A stretch of DNA of 64,000 bases from Scilla litardierei. Lineage: Eukaryota; Streptophyta; Magnoliopsida; Asparagales; Asparagaceae. Numbering within the stretch: position 1 is the first letter of the stretch; each line of letters starts with the position of its first letter. The stretch covers positions 42,517,375 to 42,581,374 of the forward strand of contig CM061142.1 of NCBI GenBank assembly GCA_030789695.1. The letters are read 5' to 3'. The position numbers and the translations under genes were made by a program. This document shows, piece by piece, positions 34,177 through 45,960 of the stretch. Below the pieces are notes generated by a model. The model saw nothing but the letters and a program-made list of their open reading frames with translations, had not been told where the DNA came from and did no database searches.

Positions 34177-35323
34177 TGGCAACACCTAGACTTGTCTAGT
34201 GTTCCAACAATCAACACAATGAGATATTTATCCAATACACCACAATAAATGATGGAGATTGGTTTTTACACCCGATTCTATAGCCAATCAAAGATAGACA
34301 AATTTGTGTAGTGGCTTGATAGAATAAAAATCTAGATCGCACAAAGATACGAGAGAAATTCTTTGTGATCTAGATCTATTGCTTTTCAAAAAAATCCTTT
34401 AAACAAGATAAAGAGAATAGTAATAAGGATTTTGAAAATGTTTTAGCCAATAAAAAATAAGAGTATGATCTTAAAAGAATTGATAAGAGAATATTGCAAG
34501 ATCACAAATAAAATCAAATTGGCTAGAAAGAAATGAGAGCTTTGAATTCAAGAGCGTTTTCACAAGAGATTTTTGATTTTCAATAGTTGTGTTTTCACAA
34601 AAGAATTTAGCTCTTATTTATAGGGAAAAACTAAGATTTGAAATTTGAATTTTCGTTGACTTTTGTCCCAAAAATTACGGAGTAAATTGCTCAACGAATT
34701 TCAAAATTCAAATTCAAAAACGTCAGAATTTTACAGCTGGTAGTTGACTCCCTCATCTAGGTAGTCGACTCCCAGAGAGTTCCAGGAATTCTTGACCTGT
34801 GTCTGGTAGTCAACTCCCTACTTTTGGTAGTCAACTCCCAGAGGAGTTTTTCCTGCAACTTATCTAGTCAGACAAGTAGTTAACTCCAGGGTGCGTGGAG
34901 TTTCACTACGAAAGTTATAGAGTGACTAGAGAAAGCTCTCTTAAAGTATTTTGAAGATAATTTAAAAGTATTTTCGAAATTGTTTGTGTGTATGTTTTGT
35001 CTATATGATATGGCTTTAACAAATACCCTAAAGAGACACGACACACTCACTATAGACTCAGAACATGTCTTCAGAAGTTTGATCAATTTGGTGAAGCGAA
35101 AGCGAGCTTCTCTTTGTGCTTCTTGTTCTGTTTGAGCTTGAGCTTCATCACATGAGTTTAGTCATGTTCGTCTTTGTCTTTGAGCGTTGAAGTGTGCTTC
35201 TTTGAGTATGAGTAGAGCTTCGCAAATTCTGCACACTTGAGTGTTGTGTAGTTAGTACACTTAAGCTTTCATTTGGTGTGCTTATCATCAAAATCACTTG
35301 GGGGTGGAATTCAATTTCCATCA
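34177..35323 (-). repeat. 5' LTR of the SIRE-like copia, portion right of the nested insertion
   Basis: It resumes the LTR interrupted at 21763 and ends TTTCCATCA before GACCC. It matches 15432-16578 with scattered transitions. Confidence 0.95.
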
Positions 35324-35806
35324 GACCCGAATTCGACCCGGTTTACTTTCTCTCTCTATATAAAAATTTATATAATAACTTCAATACGCAGTTGTGATGG
35401 GAGTTGTGCTTGTACGATTTGAATTGTTGTCCTCTTCTTTAAGAGGTCTTGAATTCAATTACCTTTACATACAACTTTTTATTACTTTCGTTAATAAAAT
35501 GGTAACGTTAATTATACTTCCTTACTGTCATCAGTGTGGTTTAAGCGACGAGCTACTGGAAATTATGCAACACTTAATAAACTGTCGGTGGCTCTTAATA
35601 AATAGCTGGATATCGAAAAAGGAGCAATAGTGTATAAGTCAAATCTTAACCCGACGGGTTAACCCGAACCCGACCCAGAAATTTTCCGGGTCACCCGAAC
35701 CCAACCTGGATTCAATTCGGGTCGGGTTAGGGTTTACCCCTATTCGGGTCGTGTCAAATATGTCCCGACCCGAACCCGAACCCACCCTACCCGTTTGCCA
35801 CCCCTA

Positions 35807-38333
35807 ATCTAACACTGCCCACTCCCAGTGCCGACTGTCGGGAGTACGAGTGTGACTAATATCTAGGTCCACTCCTTCGACCGTCAGGAGTACGAGTGAG
35901 ACTAATATCTAGGTCCACTCCTTAATTCCTACAATTTACACGTGCTTCTCCCAAACCCGTATCTGAAATCTCACCCATCTTTGAACGATCTGTCAATTCC
36001 AGATAATTATTTCCACTCTTCCTCCCTCTCAGTTTTTTTAGTTCGTATCTGTACATTATTTAGCTGTCTCAATTACCGCTTTCACATTCTTTCATTTCTT
36101 TCATCATTTTGCCGATGTCGTGTTTTCTATCAACGAACATCACATCAACATTCATTATAACATCACATGTTTAATTAACACATATAACACATGATTCCAT
36201 CATTCTAATTGAAACACAGAATTGTTGCCATTAAGACATGAAACATGAGTATGACATTAAAATATGATACACATCAAATAGTATGGCATGTCCATATCAA
36301 CCTTTGTTCAATTTGAGAACTATTAATATAATATGGCAACCACCACATAATATGGCAAATTTTGGGTATACTACAAAACTAATCATGCTACTAAATTAAG
36401 AGGTGATAAATCTACATAATGAAGCTAACAAAGCAGATTTTACAAATACATACCAACATGCCACAATTTAGATGCTACAATTTTACATAATGGGGCTACA
36501 AGTTACTAGCTAACAATTTGGCCAAATGGAGCTACAATTTAACAAGCTAATAATATGCCATTTTTCTCAGAAGGAGAGACATTTAGCTATTAAGATATTC
36601 CATATAACAATGGGCCATATTAAGCATGGGAACATAAAGGTGTAGGCATGGCATGATACTTGATGCTAGCAAAAGAAGTTATGCTAACAAATTTATCTAC
36701 TAGTAGGTGACATGGCATAATGTTTGTCATTCGCAAATAGTGAGATATACTAACAATTAACCTACTAACATGTGAAAATCATGGCACCTAACATAAACTT
36801 GCATAAATTGAATTATAGCATGCAAGAGACTACACTAGCATACTAACATGGTAACATTTGAAAATAAAGCTTGGAAACTAACTTGAAACCAATTGTAACA
36901 ACAAACATGGCACTAACATAATCTTTGAACATGGAGGTTAACACAAACTAACATTACGATGGTAACTTAATAATAATCTTGGAAACATGGAACAATTTTT
37001 TTGTGTAAACTAGAATGGCATGAATTACATGTCATCAAACATAACATGATTTACATGGTATAATATTTACACAGAATTTTCCATGTCTTGCTACATAGAC
37101 TAAAACCCAAATTCTAAAGTTGAACCCTAACTAAAGATGTTATAAATCTACCTTCAAGAAGTCCTTCTAAATTTTTCTTTGGCCCTTCTTCTCATTGAAG
37201 GCCTTTTCCTTGCTTCTTCTCTCCTTCTTCCAACTTCTATTCTTCTTCAAATGATTGAATGATGGTGAAGATTTTCTTGGCTTTGGTGTGAGAAGTTTTG
37301 TAGTAGATGAGAAGATGGTGGAAGAAATTGCAATGGGGGTTGGATTGGTGGTGGAAGAGGAAGAGGAAATGGTGGAGTGGGTGGTGGAGTGGGAGATGCA
37401 AAGCGAAAGAGCCCTCTTAGGTTGGCCTCGATGGTGAAGTGGGAGAGGATGTGATTTTTTTTTGGAAATTTTGTTTTCCTTTCCTTTTTCTGTTTTGTCT
37501 CTTTTAATCCTCATCACCATTTCACGCAACAAGAGAAGGCCAAGTGTGTGCTTAGGTGTCATAGATTAAGCCATGATTAACTAGCATATTGACACATAAG
37601 CTTGAAGTAGGTGAGGTTTAAGGGGAACATGACACATACGAAGGTATATGCGTCATCATGGAATTTTTTTTTCAAAATTAGATTTTTAGGAAATTAAAAA
37701 ATACACTATTTAATACCAACTACCCGTTACATACTATATATTCCATGAATTATTTCAAATATACTTATGGCTAATAATCCTTAAAATTATTTAAAAATAG
37801 TTTTTATTTTTATAAAAATTAGGAAAAATTCACAAAATACCCAAAATTATATATGTACGAATACATTCAAAAAAATACGTGCATATACTCGTATTTCTAC
37901 ATTAGGGGTTTACAAAGGAAAGTCGGCAAGTGTAAGTTGTCGCAGAAGTCTCTTGCAGGTTTTGCAAGAGCAGTAGTGGCAAAACTCTACAGGGAGAAGG
38001 GGACTGGAGTATGATCAAGCAGATCCAAACCAGTATAAATTCTCTGTGTATGTATTTGCCTGGCTGGTTTACTTATTTTGTCCCATCAATTGTGTTGATT
38101 CTTTCACTGCAAGTTATTCATATTCAAAGGAATATAAGTAAATATGTATATCTCCTTATTGTTGACAATACTATCCATTTTCGGAGTTTAGTATTGAATA
38201 TCCACATTGACTGTCCTAACATATTACTAACGACAAAGCGGTTGCATGATCCTTATAGTTATTTATCATATAATCATTTATAGCTATCATCTGCATGATC
38301 CATCATGAAAGTGTTTTAAAAGGATTTTAAAAT
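35807..38333. other. Unassigned AT-rich DNA with a short tandem repeat
   Basis: A 46-bp direct duplication at 35832-35923 carries GAGTACGAGTG and ACTAATATCTAGGTCCACTC. From 36160 to 37140 the sequence is A-rich with many CATGGCA, CTAACAT and ACATAATATGGC words but no clear unit. The 131-residue minus-strand frame at 37167-37562 is rich in Ser, Thr and Lys with no motif and is not called a gene. Confidence 0.5.
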
Positions 38334-39135
38334 TGTTGGAAGGATGGTGGCTACGGAGCCCATAGCATTATAGTTATAGTATTAGGGTTACATGGTGGTG
38401 GATACATATCCCTATATGGGCCTCATATGGACCTACATAAGCCCATTCATATCACTTCTCCTTATCCATCCATCATTGTAAAGTCTACATATGAATACTT
38501 CAGGATTCACAGTGCTAATGAGTGTCACGGGGGTGGATATTTCTAGATCCTGAGTTAGGGAGACTTGCCTCGTTAAAACCTTTGGCTATGGAAAAACCCA
38601 GTGGGAAAACCAATAGCTAAGGGAAAAGAGTACGAGTCTCTTTAACTTCTCCTGATCAGTAGGTATCACTAGGGGTGGATACTTATGGATCCAGAGATAA
38701 CATGGTTGCCTCATTAAAACCTTTGTCTATGGAAAACACAATGGGAAAAACCAATAGCTAAGGGAAAAGAGTACAACTCTTCATTAACTCCACATATTAT
38801 GAGTAAACTTCAGGATTGCAGGTCTACTAGGCATCTATACATCAATCTAGTTTACAACATTCCGAGAATAAATACAAAATACAAGTATTGCTCATCTGTG
38901 GAAACTACTAGATCCAAACGAGCTTTGGAGAGGTGAGTTCTGTCTCATCGCCTTTTTTGTAGCCTCCTTCAAGTTGAGCTAGGAAAGTTGCATGCTCTAC
39001 GAACTTGGTAGATAGCTTCATTTCTCTAGTCTTCGACCTAATCGTCATTGGTCTGCGAGGTACTTCAAAGCGTAACTACACGCTCTTGATTTGCTTCTTG
39101 GATGGTGAGCTTCTCGGAATGGTAAGATGACCTTA
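38334..39135 (-). mobile_element. A-family copia relic: LTR and 3' UTR
   Basis: Minus strand. An LTR-like segment 38334-38454 (starting TGTTGGA on the plus strand) is followed by the polypurine complement TTCTCCTTATCCA. Two copies of the 3' UTR module come next (38550-38650 and 38695-38765), then sequence matching the A2 RNase H/3' UTR border (compare 53395-53655). Homology fades near 39135. The rest of the element is gone. Confidence 0.7.
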
Positions 39136-39460
39136 AAACTCTTAAATATATTATCTCTGAAGATTAACCATGATTAAAAAAATTTAATCCATGTTATCAT
39201 ATAACACATCAAGAATAATCTTCTATTTAAAAATCAAGGGTTAAAATCATCAAAAACACTACATGTTCCTGGATTAGTCTAGTAGACATCATATGCTTGT
39301 CAACCAATCCATAATCTACAGGTTATACAAATCAACTGGAGGTGGATCAGTCAACTAGCCTTTATCGGCTAGTCGATTAGCCCATGATTAGTTGACTTGT
39401 AGCTGACTAATAGTTGACTAGTCCATGTAACATGTGATTTATGCAAATACCATGCTCTAA

Positions 39461-41399
39461 TGATAAAACCCGATTTTAAAGTTCTCATAGGTTTAAATTT
39501 GCATAAAAACTTATATAGCAGCCAGGCTCAACACTGCAAAGTTATGATGCTAATAATCTAAACTATTTAGATCTTGCAGCGGAAGACATAAAATTCAAAA
39601 TTTTCTAACTTACAATCAAACGAAGGATATACAGCTAATCTTGGAATTATACCACTGAATAAAAAATCATAAATGGTCGTATCTGTGTGCGAGTATACTC
39701 AAGCAATACTTGCGGATCCTTAATCTATTTTGGTAAAGATTAGAAGGACCACATTCTCCTCCTCTAAACAATGCCTTAGATCTTCTTTCTCCAATCCAGT
39801 GCCTTAGATGAATCACTGGATGAAGAACGCCTCCATAATTCATGTGCACGCAAGAACTCTAAACGCCCTCCTTGCTTTGCTTGAGCGAATAAGAAGGAGA
39901 AGGAAAAGCTCTTACTTTATGTCAAGAGAGATTGGTGTATTCATAAATCTCAATAGGGCAGGTGTAGGCCCCCTTATATAATGCCAGGGATAGCCGATTC
40001 AGATTCGGATTGAGAGTTCATATAGAACTCAACCTTATCCCTCAATGTGCAAAGAAGAAGAAGCATCTTAAATGAGTTTCAATCACATTAGAACTCTTAG
40101 ATATGAATTATATTTGATCTAGGATTGATTCCCAATCAAATCCCACATCAAATCTAGAATTCAATGCCATGTCAGTATTAGTCGACTAGTCAACTAATTG
40201 TAACAATTACAATCTGACTAGTCGATGATTAGTCGACTTGTCAATAAGCAGTAGTTGACTAATCAATGTTGATTGGTCGTCTTCTTCTTTTCTAATCACA
40301 ACCCCTTGTGATATTTGCCATAGTATATCATATATATTCAAAGTGTCTTCCTTAGCTTTTCGTAAGGTGTTCATCATTAGTGTGAGATTCTAATGGCCTG
40401 ATTCCTACTTCAGTAGTGAACACGATTACATTGTACCATTGATCGGTATCGGCCCTAGCTGAGCATGTCACCTTATGTTTCAGAACCTTCATTATCTAGT
40501 TTAGGAGACTGGATTCTCTCCGAGATAATCTGGGTCTTACCGTGACAGATTTCGTGTAGTTTGGCCCATTCGTCATCACTAAGTCACCGATGTGTCTAGG
40601 GTACATTATATAGTCAAACCCCATTGCACCTTAAACCCTCTGAGTCAAATGCAATCCCAAGTTATCGGTTGGATGATACTTGTTAACTCTTTAACAAGTT
40701 CATCTTCTACACTGGCCAGGGATTTAGTATGGAGGCCATTTACTCAACTGTGACACTAACCTCACATACCGGATGGGGCAAATCTCGGTAGTATTGCCGT
40801 TCACTTTACGTGCTTCCAACCATACCCAGCATGCAGCCACACATCATCTATAAAGCCAACGTTTGGTAACTACCAAAGTATAATTTTCCACATGCAATGT
40901 CCTTTAGCACATCTCCTGTCAAAGGACTAACCTGCACATACTGCCAATAGAGATCTTCTGTTGACACTCGGAGTATGATAACCGTATAGAAGTATCTCCG
41001 GTGAATCGTTCTGTGAACGTGTTCTCCTAATAAGCACATGTGTATTATCTAACGATGTCTCCATGCCGAGTGACTACGAGGCAAGTCACTACCATCCGAT
41101 AGTATAGATTAACACACTTTAGTCTAACCGAAATATCAATGTCCCGTCTCAATATTCCTCCAACCAGGAATGGTTCTGGACATATGATTGACGAACACAT
41201 TATTCCCATTATCATGATCTCATCATGATCCCAATGTCCTCTCATAAGTCCAGGGACTTTATCTATGCATCATATGATCAGAACAACAACCATAGAAGTG
41301 ATAACTATTACCAAATAACTTAATATCATTTCAAACCAGATGTTTGTTACAATTACGATAATTGCCTTAAGGCAATACATTTCCCAACAGATTAAGCAT
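39461..41399 (-). repeat. Angela-like copia LTR, solo or 5'-only
   Basis: On the minus strand it starts TGTTGGGAAATGTATTGCCT, close to the start of Angela-type LTRs and to that of the 44040 element. The far end near 39461 (TGATAAAACCC on the plus strand) abuts CATGCTCTAA, possibly a decayed initiator tRNA-Met site. No matching target duplication was found, so the inner boundary is tentative. Small open frames inside are not genes. Confidence 0.6.
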
Positions 41400-41554
41400 A
41401 ACTAAATTGAAGCAAGAACTAGTTGCCCAAATGATCATTCATTGTAGCACTTTAAATGAGGTTACCGGTCACATGCCGCACACCATTTGCAATTTTATTT
41501 TTAATCCGCTTTCGTTCAATGTTTTCACTCATCATCATTCCTTCAAATTTTTTT

Positions 41555-42215
41555 TTGGTTGCAACATGGTCATGTTCAATGCAAACACAAATACGAGCCC
41601 AAGGGAGTTTGTCATGCACTTGTGTTCAATCCAAACATAAATGAGGGCCAAGTCATATCATCGTGTAGTGATGTTCAATTTAAACATAAACAAATGCCCA
41701 GAGGAGCTTGTTATGCAGTCATATTCAATCCAAACACAAACTAAGGCCCATATGTAAGGTTCTAAAGGATCAAATCGTACTTACAGTACCTGATGTATCA
41801 AATCATCCTCTCCTGGGTTTGATTTTGGATATTAAGCATTTAGCTTCAAGGTTCCACATGTGCTCCTTTCGGCATATTTTACGTGAGGCGAATTTCTGCG
41901 CCGATGCTCTGGCGACTGTGGGGAGTGCTTTAGACACTGAAATTCAGGTGTGGGAGCATCCACCAACTAAATTATTACCGGTGATTCAGATGGAAGTTAT
42001 GGGGGTAGGAGTAACAAGAGGGTTCTCCCTCTGATTTTATGTTCTTAAATTCCGTTGTATCAAAAAAAAGGATCACATCGTATGGTTGTGTTCAGCCATA
42101 ACATGAAGGAGAGCCTAAAGGAGCTCATCATGCGGTTGCATTTAGTTCAAACACAAATGAGGTCCCAGAGGTGCTCACTATGCAGTTGCATTCAATCCAA
42201 GCATAAATGAAGGTC
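41555..42215. repeat. Degenerate ~65-bp minisatellite interrupted by a LINE
   Basis: Diverged direct copies carry TTCAATCCAAACACAAA, then GGCCCA and GAGCTTGTCATGCA variants. Three to four lie left of the LINE (41555-41764) and two to three right of it (42083-42215). Confidence 0.7.
41780..42067 (+). mobile_element. 5'-truncated L1-type LINE, RNase H tail
   Basis: It encodes the end of a LINE ORF2: FRHILREANFCADALATVGS is the C-terminal RNase H motif found in plant L1 elements, followed by ~40 residues and a stop near 42034. An A8 tail ends at 42069. It is flanked by AAGGATCAAATCGTA (41765-41779) and AAGGATCACATCGTA (42068-42082), a 15-bp target duplication with one mismatch whose first two A overlap the tail. 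This is a textbook dead-on-arrival insertion. Confidence 0.88.
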
Positions 42216-42303
42216 CATGAATGCAGGGCTAAATGTTCTTTCCATATGGCTATGCTCAATCCGAAAATTGTGTGTGTGTGAGGAAGATTACTAACGAATC
42301 TAA

Positions 42304-42830
42304 GGGCCTGTTCTTTTGCTGGAATAGAGAAATGAGAATAGGAGAAAGTTTGTATTTCAAGGAAAGAGAAAATTGAGTTTTGTGTTCTTTTGGGTGGAAT
42401 AAAGTATGTTGTTTCAAGGAAAGAGAAAATTGAGTTTTGTGTTCTTTTGGGTGGAATAAAGTATGGAAAGTAAGGTTTGTAATAGAAAGTTGGATCCACA
42501 TTTTATTCGTGTGTTCTTTTGGGATTGGAAAGTTGGAATGAGAAAGTGGAAATGTGGTGAGTTGGAGGAGAGAGAGATGAGAGAGTGGGTCCCACTTACT
42601 CCTCTATTCCCATGCATTCCAAGCTTTCCTCCCAAATTCGGTGGAATACAAATTGCCTCGTGTTCCGTAATTTTTGACTCCACGTCACCATGCATTCCCA
42701 AATTTGCAAATGCCCAAAAGAACACGATCTGGAATGGAGCTGGGAATGGAGCTGGGAATGGAGCTGCACAGTAGATGAATAGTGTCACTGTTCCCATTCC
42801 CGCCTCTATTCCAGCCAAAAGAACAGGCCC
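42304..42830. mobile_element. Tourist-like (PIF/Harbinger) MITE 1
   Basis: The ends are GGGCCTGTTCTTTTGCTGGA and its near-perfect complement, flanked by the 3-bp duplication TAA (42301-42303 and 42831-42833). A 61-bp internal tandem duplication (from about 42355) carries AAGGAAAGAGAAAATTGAG, and GGAATGGAGCT occurs three times near 42732-42766. No transposase. Confidence 0.88.
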
Positions 42831-42873
42831 TAAGTGACTAGTGTGGTGGATGATCCACATTCAAATCTTCTAA

Positions 42874-43552
42874 GAGCCTGTTCTTTTGAAAGAAAGTCGG
42901 ATAGAAAGTGTTGAATTATCACTGTTCATACACTGTAGGGTAGGAATCTCGGCTAACTTTTTTTGAAGCTGTTCTTTTGCTAGAAAAATGCAGTGGGAAA
43001 ATATGCCGACGTGTCTCGCAAAATTGAGAATCTGAGGTCGGTTTGTATTCTCCGCAAAATGCGCGGAACCCAGAGGAATCCGACTCTCTCTCCGTTCTCT
43101 TCTGGGCCCCACTCTCTATCCAGTCCAATCTGAATGCTATTTTTTGAATTTTTTATTTTTTTCATGTGCTGGCCTCCCTCCCTCTTGTCAAATGCATTAA
43201 TTAATTAGAATTTGGGCCCCCTCTCCTCAAATGCATTAATTAATTAGAATAGTGTAATACTTAAATAGGTTAATAATTAATTAGTTTAGGTTTAAGGAAA
43301 TAGTTTAGTTTTTTGAAAAATAATTTGAATTTGAGTAGGCCCCACACCACACCCCACATTCCAACTTTCCAACTCCTACTTTCTTCAACCAAAAGAACAC
43401 ACTACACGGAGTGGGACACACCTCAACTTTCCAACTCCACAATCCAACCCCACTTTTCAACAAAAAAACATACTACACACCAATTTCTCTCTCATCAGAT
43501 TTCACACTTTCTCAACTTTCCCAATTATACTTTCCTACAAAAGAACATGCCC
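42874..43552. mobile_element. Tourist-like (PIF/Harbinger) MITE 2
   Basis: The ends GAGCCTGTTCTTTTG and AAAAGAACATGCCC pair with mismatches, and TAA flanks both sides (42871-42873 and 43553-43555). A related GCTGTTCTTTTGCTAGAAAA lies inside at 42968. It is separated from MITE 1 by 40 bp. Confidence 0.75.
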
Positions 43553-43555
43553 TAA

Positions 43556-44006
43556 GGCACATCACGGCGACTAGTGTGTTGGACTAGCTTATCAGTAGTT
43601 AAGTTTAAGTTCACTTCACATGAGAAGTTGGAAGATACTACGACTATGGTACGAATGTTGATGAACTAACTGGACTAGTTGAAGCCCCTAGTAGATGAGA
43701 TTTTTGTCTCCATATAAGTTAGTGTATGATTTAGTTAATTAATGGTCTAATTAATTATTGGGATTTTCATTAGTTTGTTTGAATGTTGGGAAATAGGCAT
43801 TCTGATAGCCTCAGGCCCTACTGAACAGGCCTGTCGAAAAATGCCAGGCGAAGGAACATGCCTGTCCAGGAACCAAGCCCAGCTAGATAGCCCACTGCCT
43901 GGCCAATAGCTGGCCTATTTCTAAAGGCCTAAAGTATAGTAACCCGTTAACGCCCCAAATCAATTAAATAAGACTCGTCGTTAATAATAATTAATAAATG
44001 GCGCAT
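43556..44006. other. Unassigned DNA left of the A2 nest
   Basis: No gene or element recognised. CGCAT at 44002-44006 is the target duplication of A2. Confidence 0.6.
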
Positions 44007-45349
44007 TGTTATGAATCAACTACTGGGGGAGGAACCCCCTATAGGAAGATATGTGCCCATAAGGCAATTTATCTTGATTATACGTCTTGTTCATACCGTA
44101 TATGGTACGTGTTATTCTAAGTGTAAAGGATTTGTATTAATATACTTAGATAATATCCATAGACTTATAGTTAGGTCCTTACATATCTAGATGAGATCTC
44201 GATTATGAGTAAGTAAGTGACCGAATAGAAACGTAAGTCTTAAACGGTTCGTGATCATAGATGTGTCGAGAACTGGATATCGACACATCGGATAGATCAC
44301 TGTGTCTTCGTCTTGCCTTCGGGTAATGATGATCTCATAGTCATTCGACTTAGCGAAGTCGGAGACGAGACACAGGTGCTCATTGGAGAATGAGTTCACT
44401 GAACGACCAAGTTAGAGTTATTAAATGGTTAACTTTAATGATCTGTCTTTAATAACTCTAGGGTGATGATAGGTTAGTTGATCCTTAAGACCTGAAGTCA
44501 TCTGTACCAACCTGTGAGCGGACGGTGTAGCTTAGACCCATGATCTAGCTTCGAGGACCAGTCCTGATGAAAGATCTTAGGTTGGGTTGCACCTGAAGCT
44601 CTCAAGGTGAGTAAGTGACTAAGATGGGATTCGTCACTTCCATTAAAGGGAAGTTAGTGTTATAGGCTCAGTACGGTCTTTATGTTAATCCTCGGCCGGG
44701 GTACGTTGCAAGTTGTATAACGTGTATACAATAAAGACCGCCGTATACTGACCAATGTTGTCTAATAGGGTTGACAGAAAACCATACCCTAGGCCAACAT
44801 CAAACACAGTCTTGACGAAGGGATTTTAGCTAACGGAATTCATCTCTGACACAGCCAATACAAACCATGTGACACTTTTGTCAAAGGGTCGATCACGTTA
44901 TGATGACTCTGAAACAGGGACGACAGCTACTGCTCGTAGTGACCGTCGTCTAGGGGTTTCGAGCCCCAACCTGTAGTAAGGTCAGGCTATAGGGTCTCAC
45001 ACCGAGTAGTGCTCGTCTCTTAGTAATAGGAATATAGAATAGAGAGAAATGTCATTTGATGATATTCACAAGTTAAGTTGTGAAAGTTAGTCGCATTAGC
45101 AATAGGGACATAACGTTGCATTAGATGCTAAATTTGACTAAACGTGTTGTAAATTAGTTACAACGAATTTAGTAGGAACAAACTTGTTGGAATAGGTTAC
45201 CTGGATGACGGGATCGTCCCGGTCTAAACACAGGTTCAAACCGCGTCCAAATCGGAGCTCAAACGAGCCCAGAAACGCAGAAAGAGTCCAAGGGGAAGTG
45301 GGTTAGACCCACTGGGCCAAAAGGTCCATGTGCAAAAGCAAACGGGCGT

Positions 45350-45602
45350 GACCCGCTGCAGCAGCGGGCATGGCCCGCTGTGTGCAGCGGGCGGGCACCC
45401 GCTACACAGCGGGCGTGGCCCGCTGCACAGCGGGCCAGCGCCCGCTGTTGCAGCGGGCGCAGCCCGCTGCTTGCAGCGGGCGCTGCAGCGGGCCCGCGCC
45501 CGCTGCTTGCAGCGGGCGCCGGCCCGCTGCAGCAGCGGGCGGGTGTCCCGCCCTTGCCCCCCTTGGGCGGGCGCGCCCGCTAAGTCTAGCGGGCGTGCCC
45601 GC
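45350..45602. repeat. GC-rich hairpin array in the 5' LTR
   Basis: About 15 head-to-tail half-units of GCAGCGGGCG and CGCCCGCTGC alternate, so neighbours can pair. The 3' LTR counterpart (51722-51925) is ~50 bp shorter and differently arranged, which accounts for the LTR length difference. All open frames here are repeat artefacts. Confidence 0.88.
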
Positions 45603-45904
45603 AACTTAAGTCAAATTAGGGTTTTTTGTAAACCCTAATGACGGCTACGAATTTTGTGTAAATTGCTAAACTTTGAGCAATTGTTTGAGGGGTCAAACGA
45701 AGTCGAAATTCGTCACCGTCAGTTCCTACGCGTTCACCATTCCAAGCTTTTCTGATTGATAGCTTGTTTGGTGTCTGAAGTTTAGTATGTGAGGAGAATT
45801 AATTCGTTAAAGTTTGACTTTGTGAAAGGCTAACTTTAAAGTTGAAATTAAGCCAAATGACTTAATTTGTTTTTCTCTTCATAGGGATTGTCCCACATTG
45901 CCCG

Positions 45905-45960
45905 CAACGAGAAGAGGAGTGCTCACTCCCTATATAAATAGGGGTGCACTCTCCTCGTTG
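45905..45960 (+). promoter_or_regulatory. LTR promoter: TATA box inside an inverted repeat
   Basis: CAACGAGAAGAGGAGTGC on the left pairs with GCACTCTCCTCGTTG on the right (small bulge). The centre CCCTATATAAATAGGG is itself nearly palindromic and contains TATATAAATA (45931-45940). The copy at 52231-52286 is identical. Confidence 0.75.

Larger units (their letters stand above)
14927..35323 (-). mobile_element. SIRE-like copia retrotransposon, split by an Athila-like element
   Basis: This is a minus-strand copia element with a perfect 5-bp target duplication GACCC (14922-14926 and 35324-35328). The left LTR is 14927-16578. The right LTR is 21259-21763 plus 34177-35323, 1652 bp in total once the nested insertion and its duplicated ACGAC are removed, exactly the length of the left LTR. 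Pol resembles the SIRE/Maximus lineage ([20 protein letters not shown]). LTR differences look like 1-2 percent, mostly transitions. Pol is nearly intact, whereas gag is broken. Confidence 0.95.
14735..35806. mobile_element. hAT-like MITE split by nested retrotransposons
   Basis: The left end TAGGGGTGGTAAAA at 14735 and the right end TTTGCCACCCCTA at 35794-35806 form a hAT-type terminal inverted repeat. They are flanked by ATCTAACC (14727-14734) and ATCTAACA (35807-35814), an 8-bp target duplication matching at 7 of 8 positions. MITE sequence proper is 14735-14926 plus about 35329-35806, some 670 bp, rich in GACCCGACCCG and its complement. No transposase is encoded, so it would depend on an autonomous hAT element. 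Confidence 0.85.

Noticed and set aside
37167..37562. 131-residue minus-strand open frame
   Set aside because: Ser/Thr/Lys-rich with no motif, opposite an equally open Glu/Val-rich plus frame. No support as a gene.
39461..41399. Complete solo LTR with target duplication
   Set aside because: GATTA follows the right end, but no GATTA precedes a TG at the left end, so solo status is not shown.
45236..45638. Ala/Arg/Gly-rich open frames in the 5' LTR, and the same at 51613-51964
   Set aside because: They are generated by GCAGCGGGCG hairpin repeats inside an LTR.
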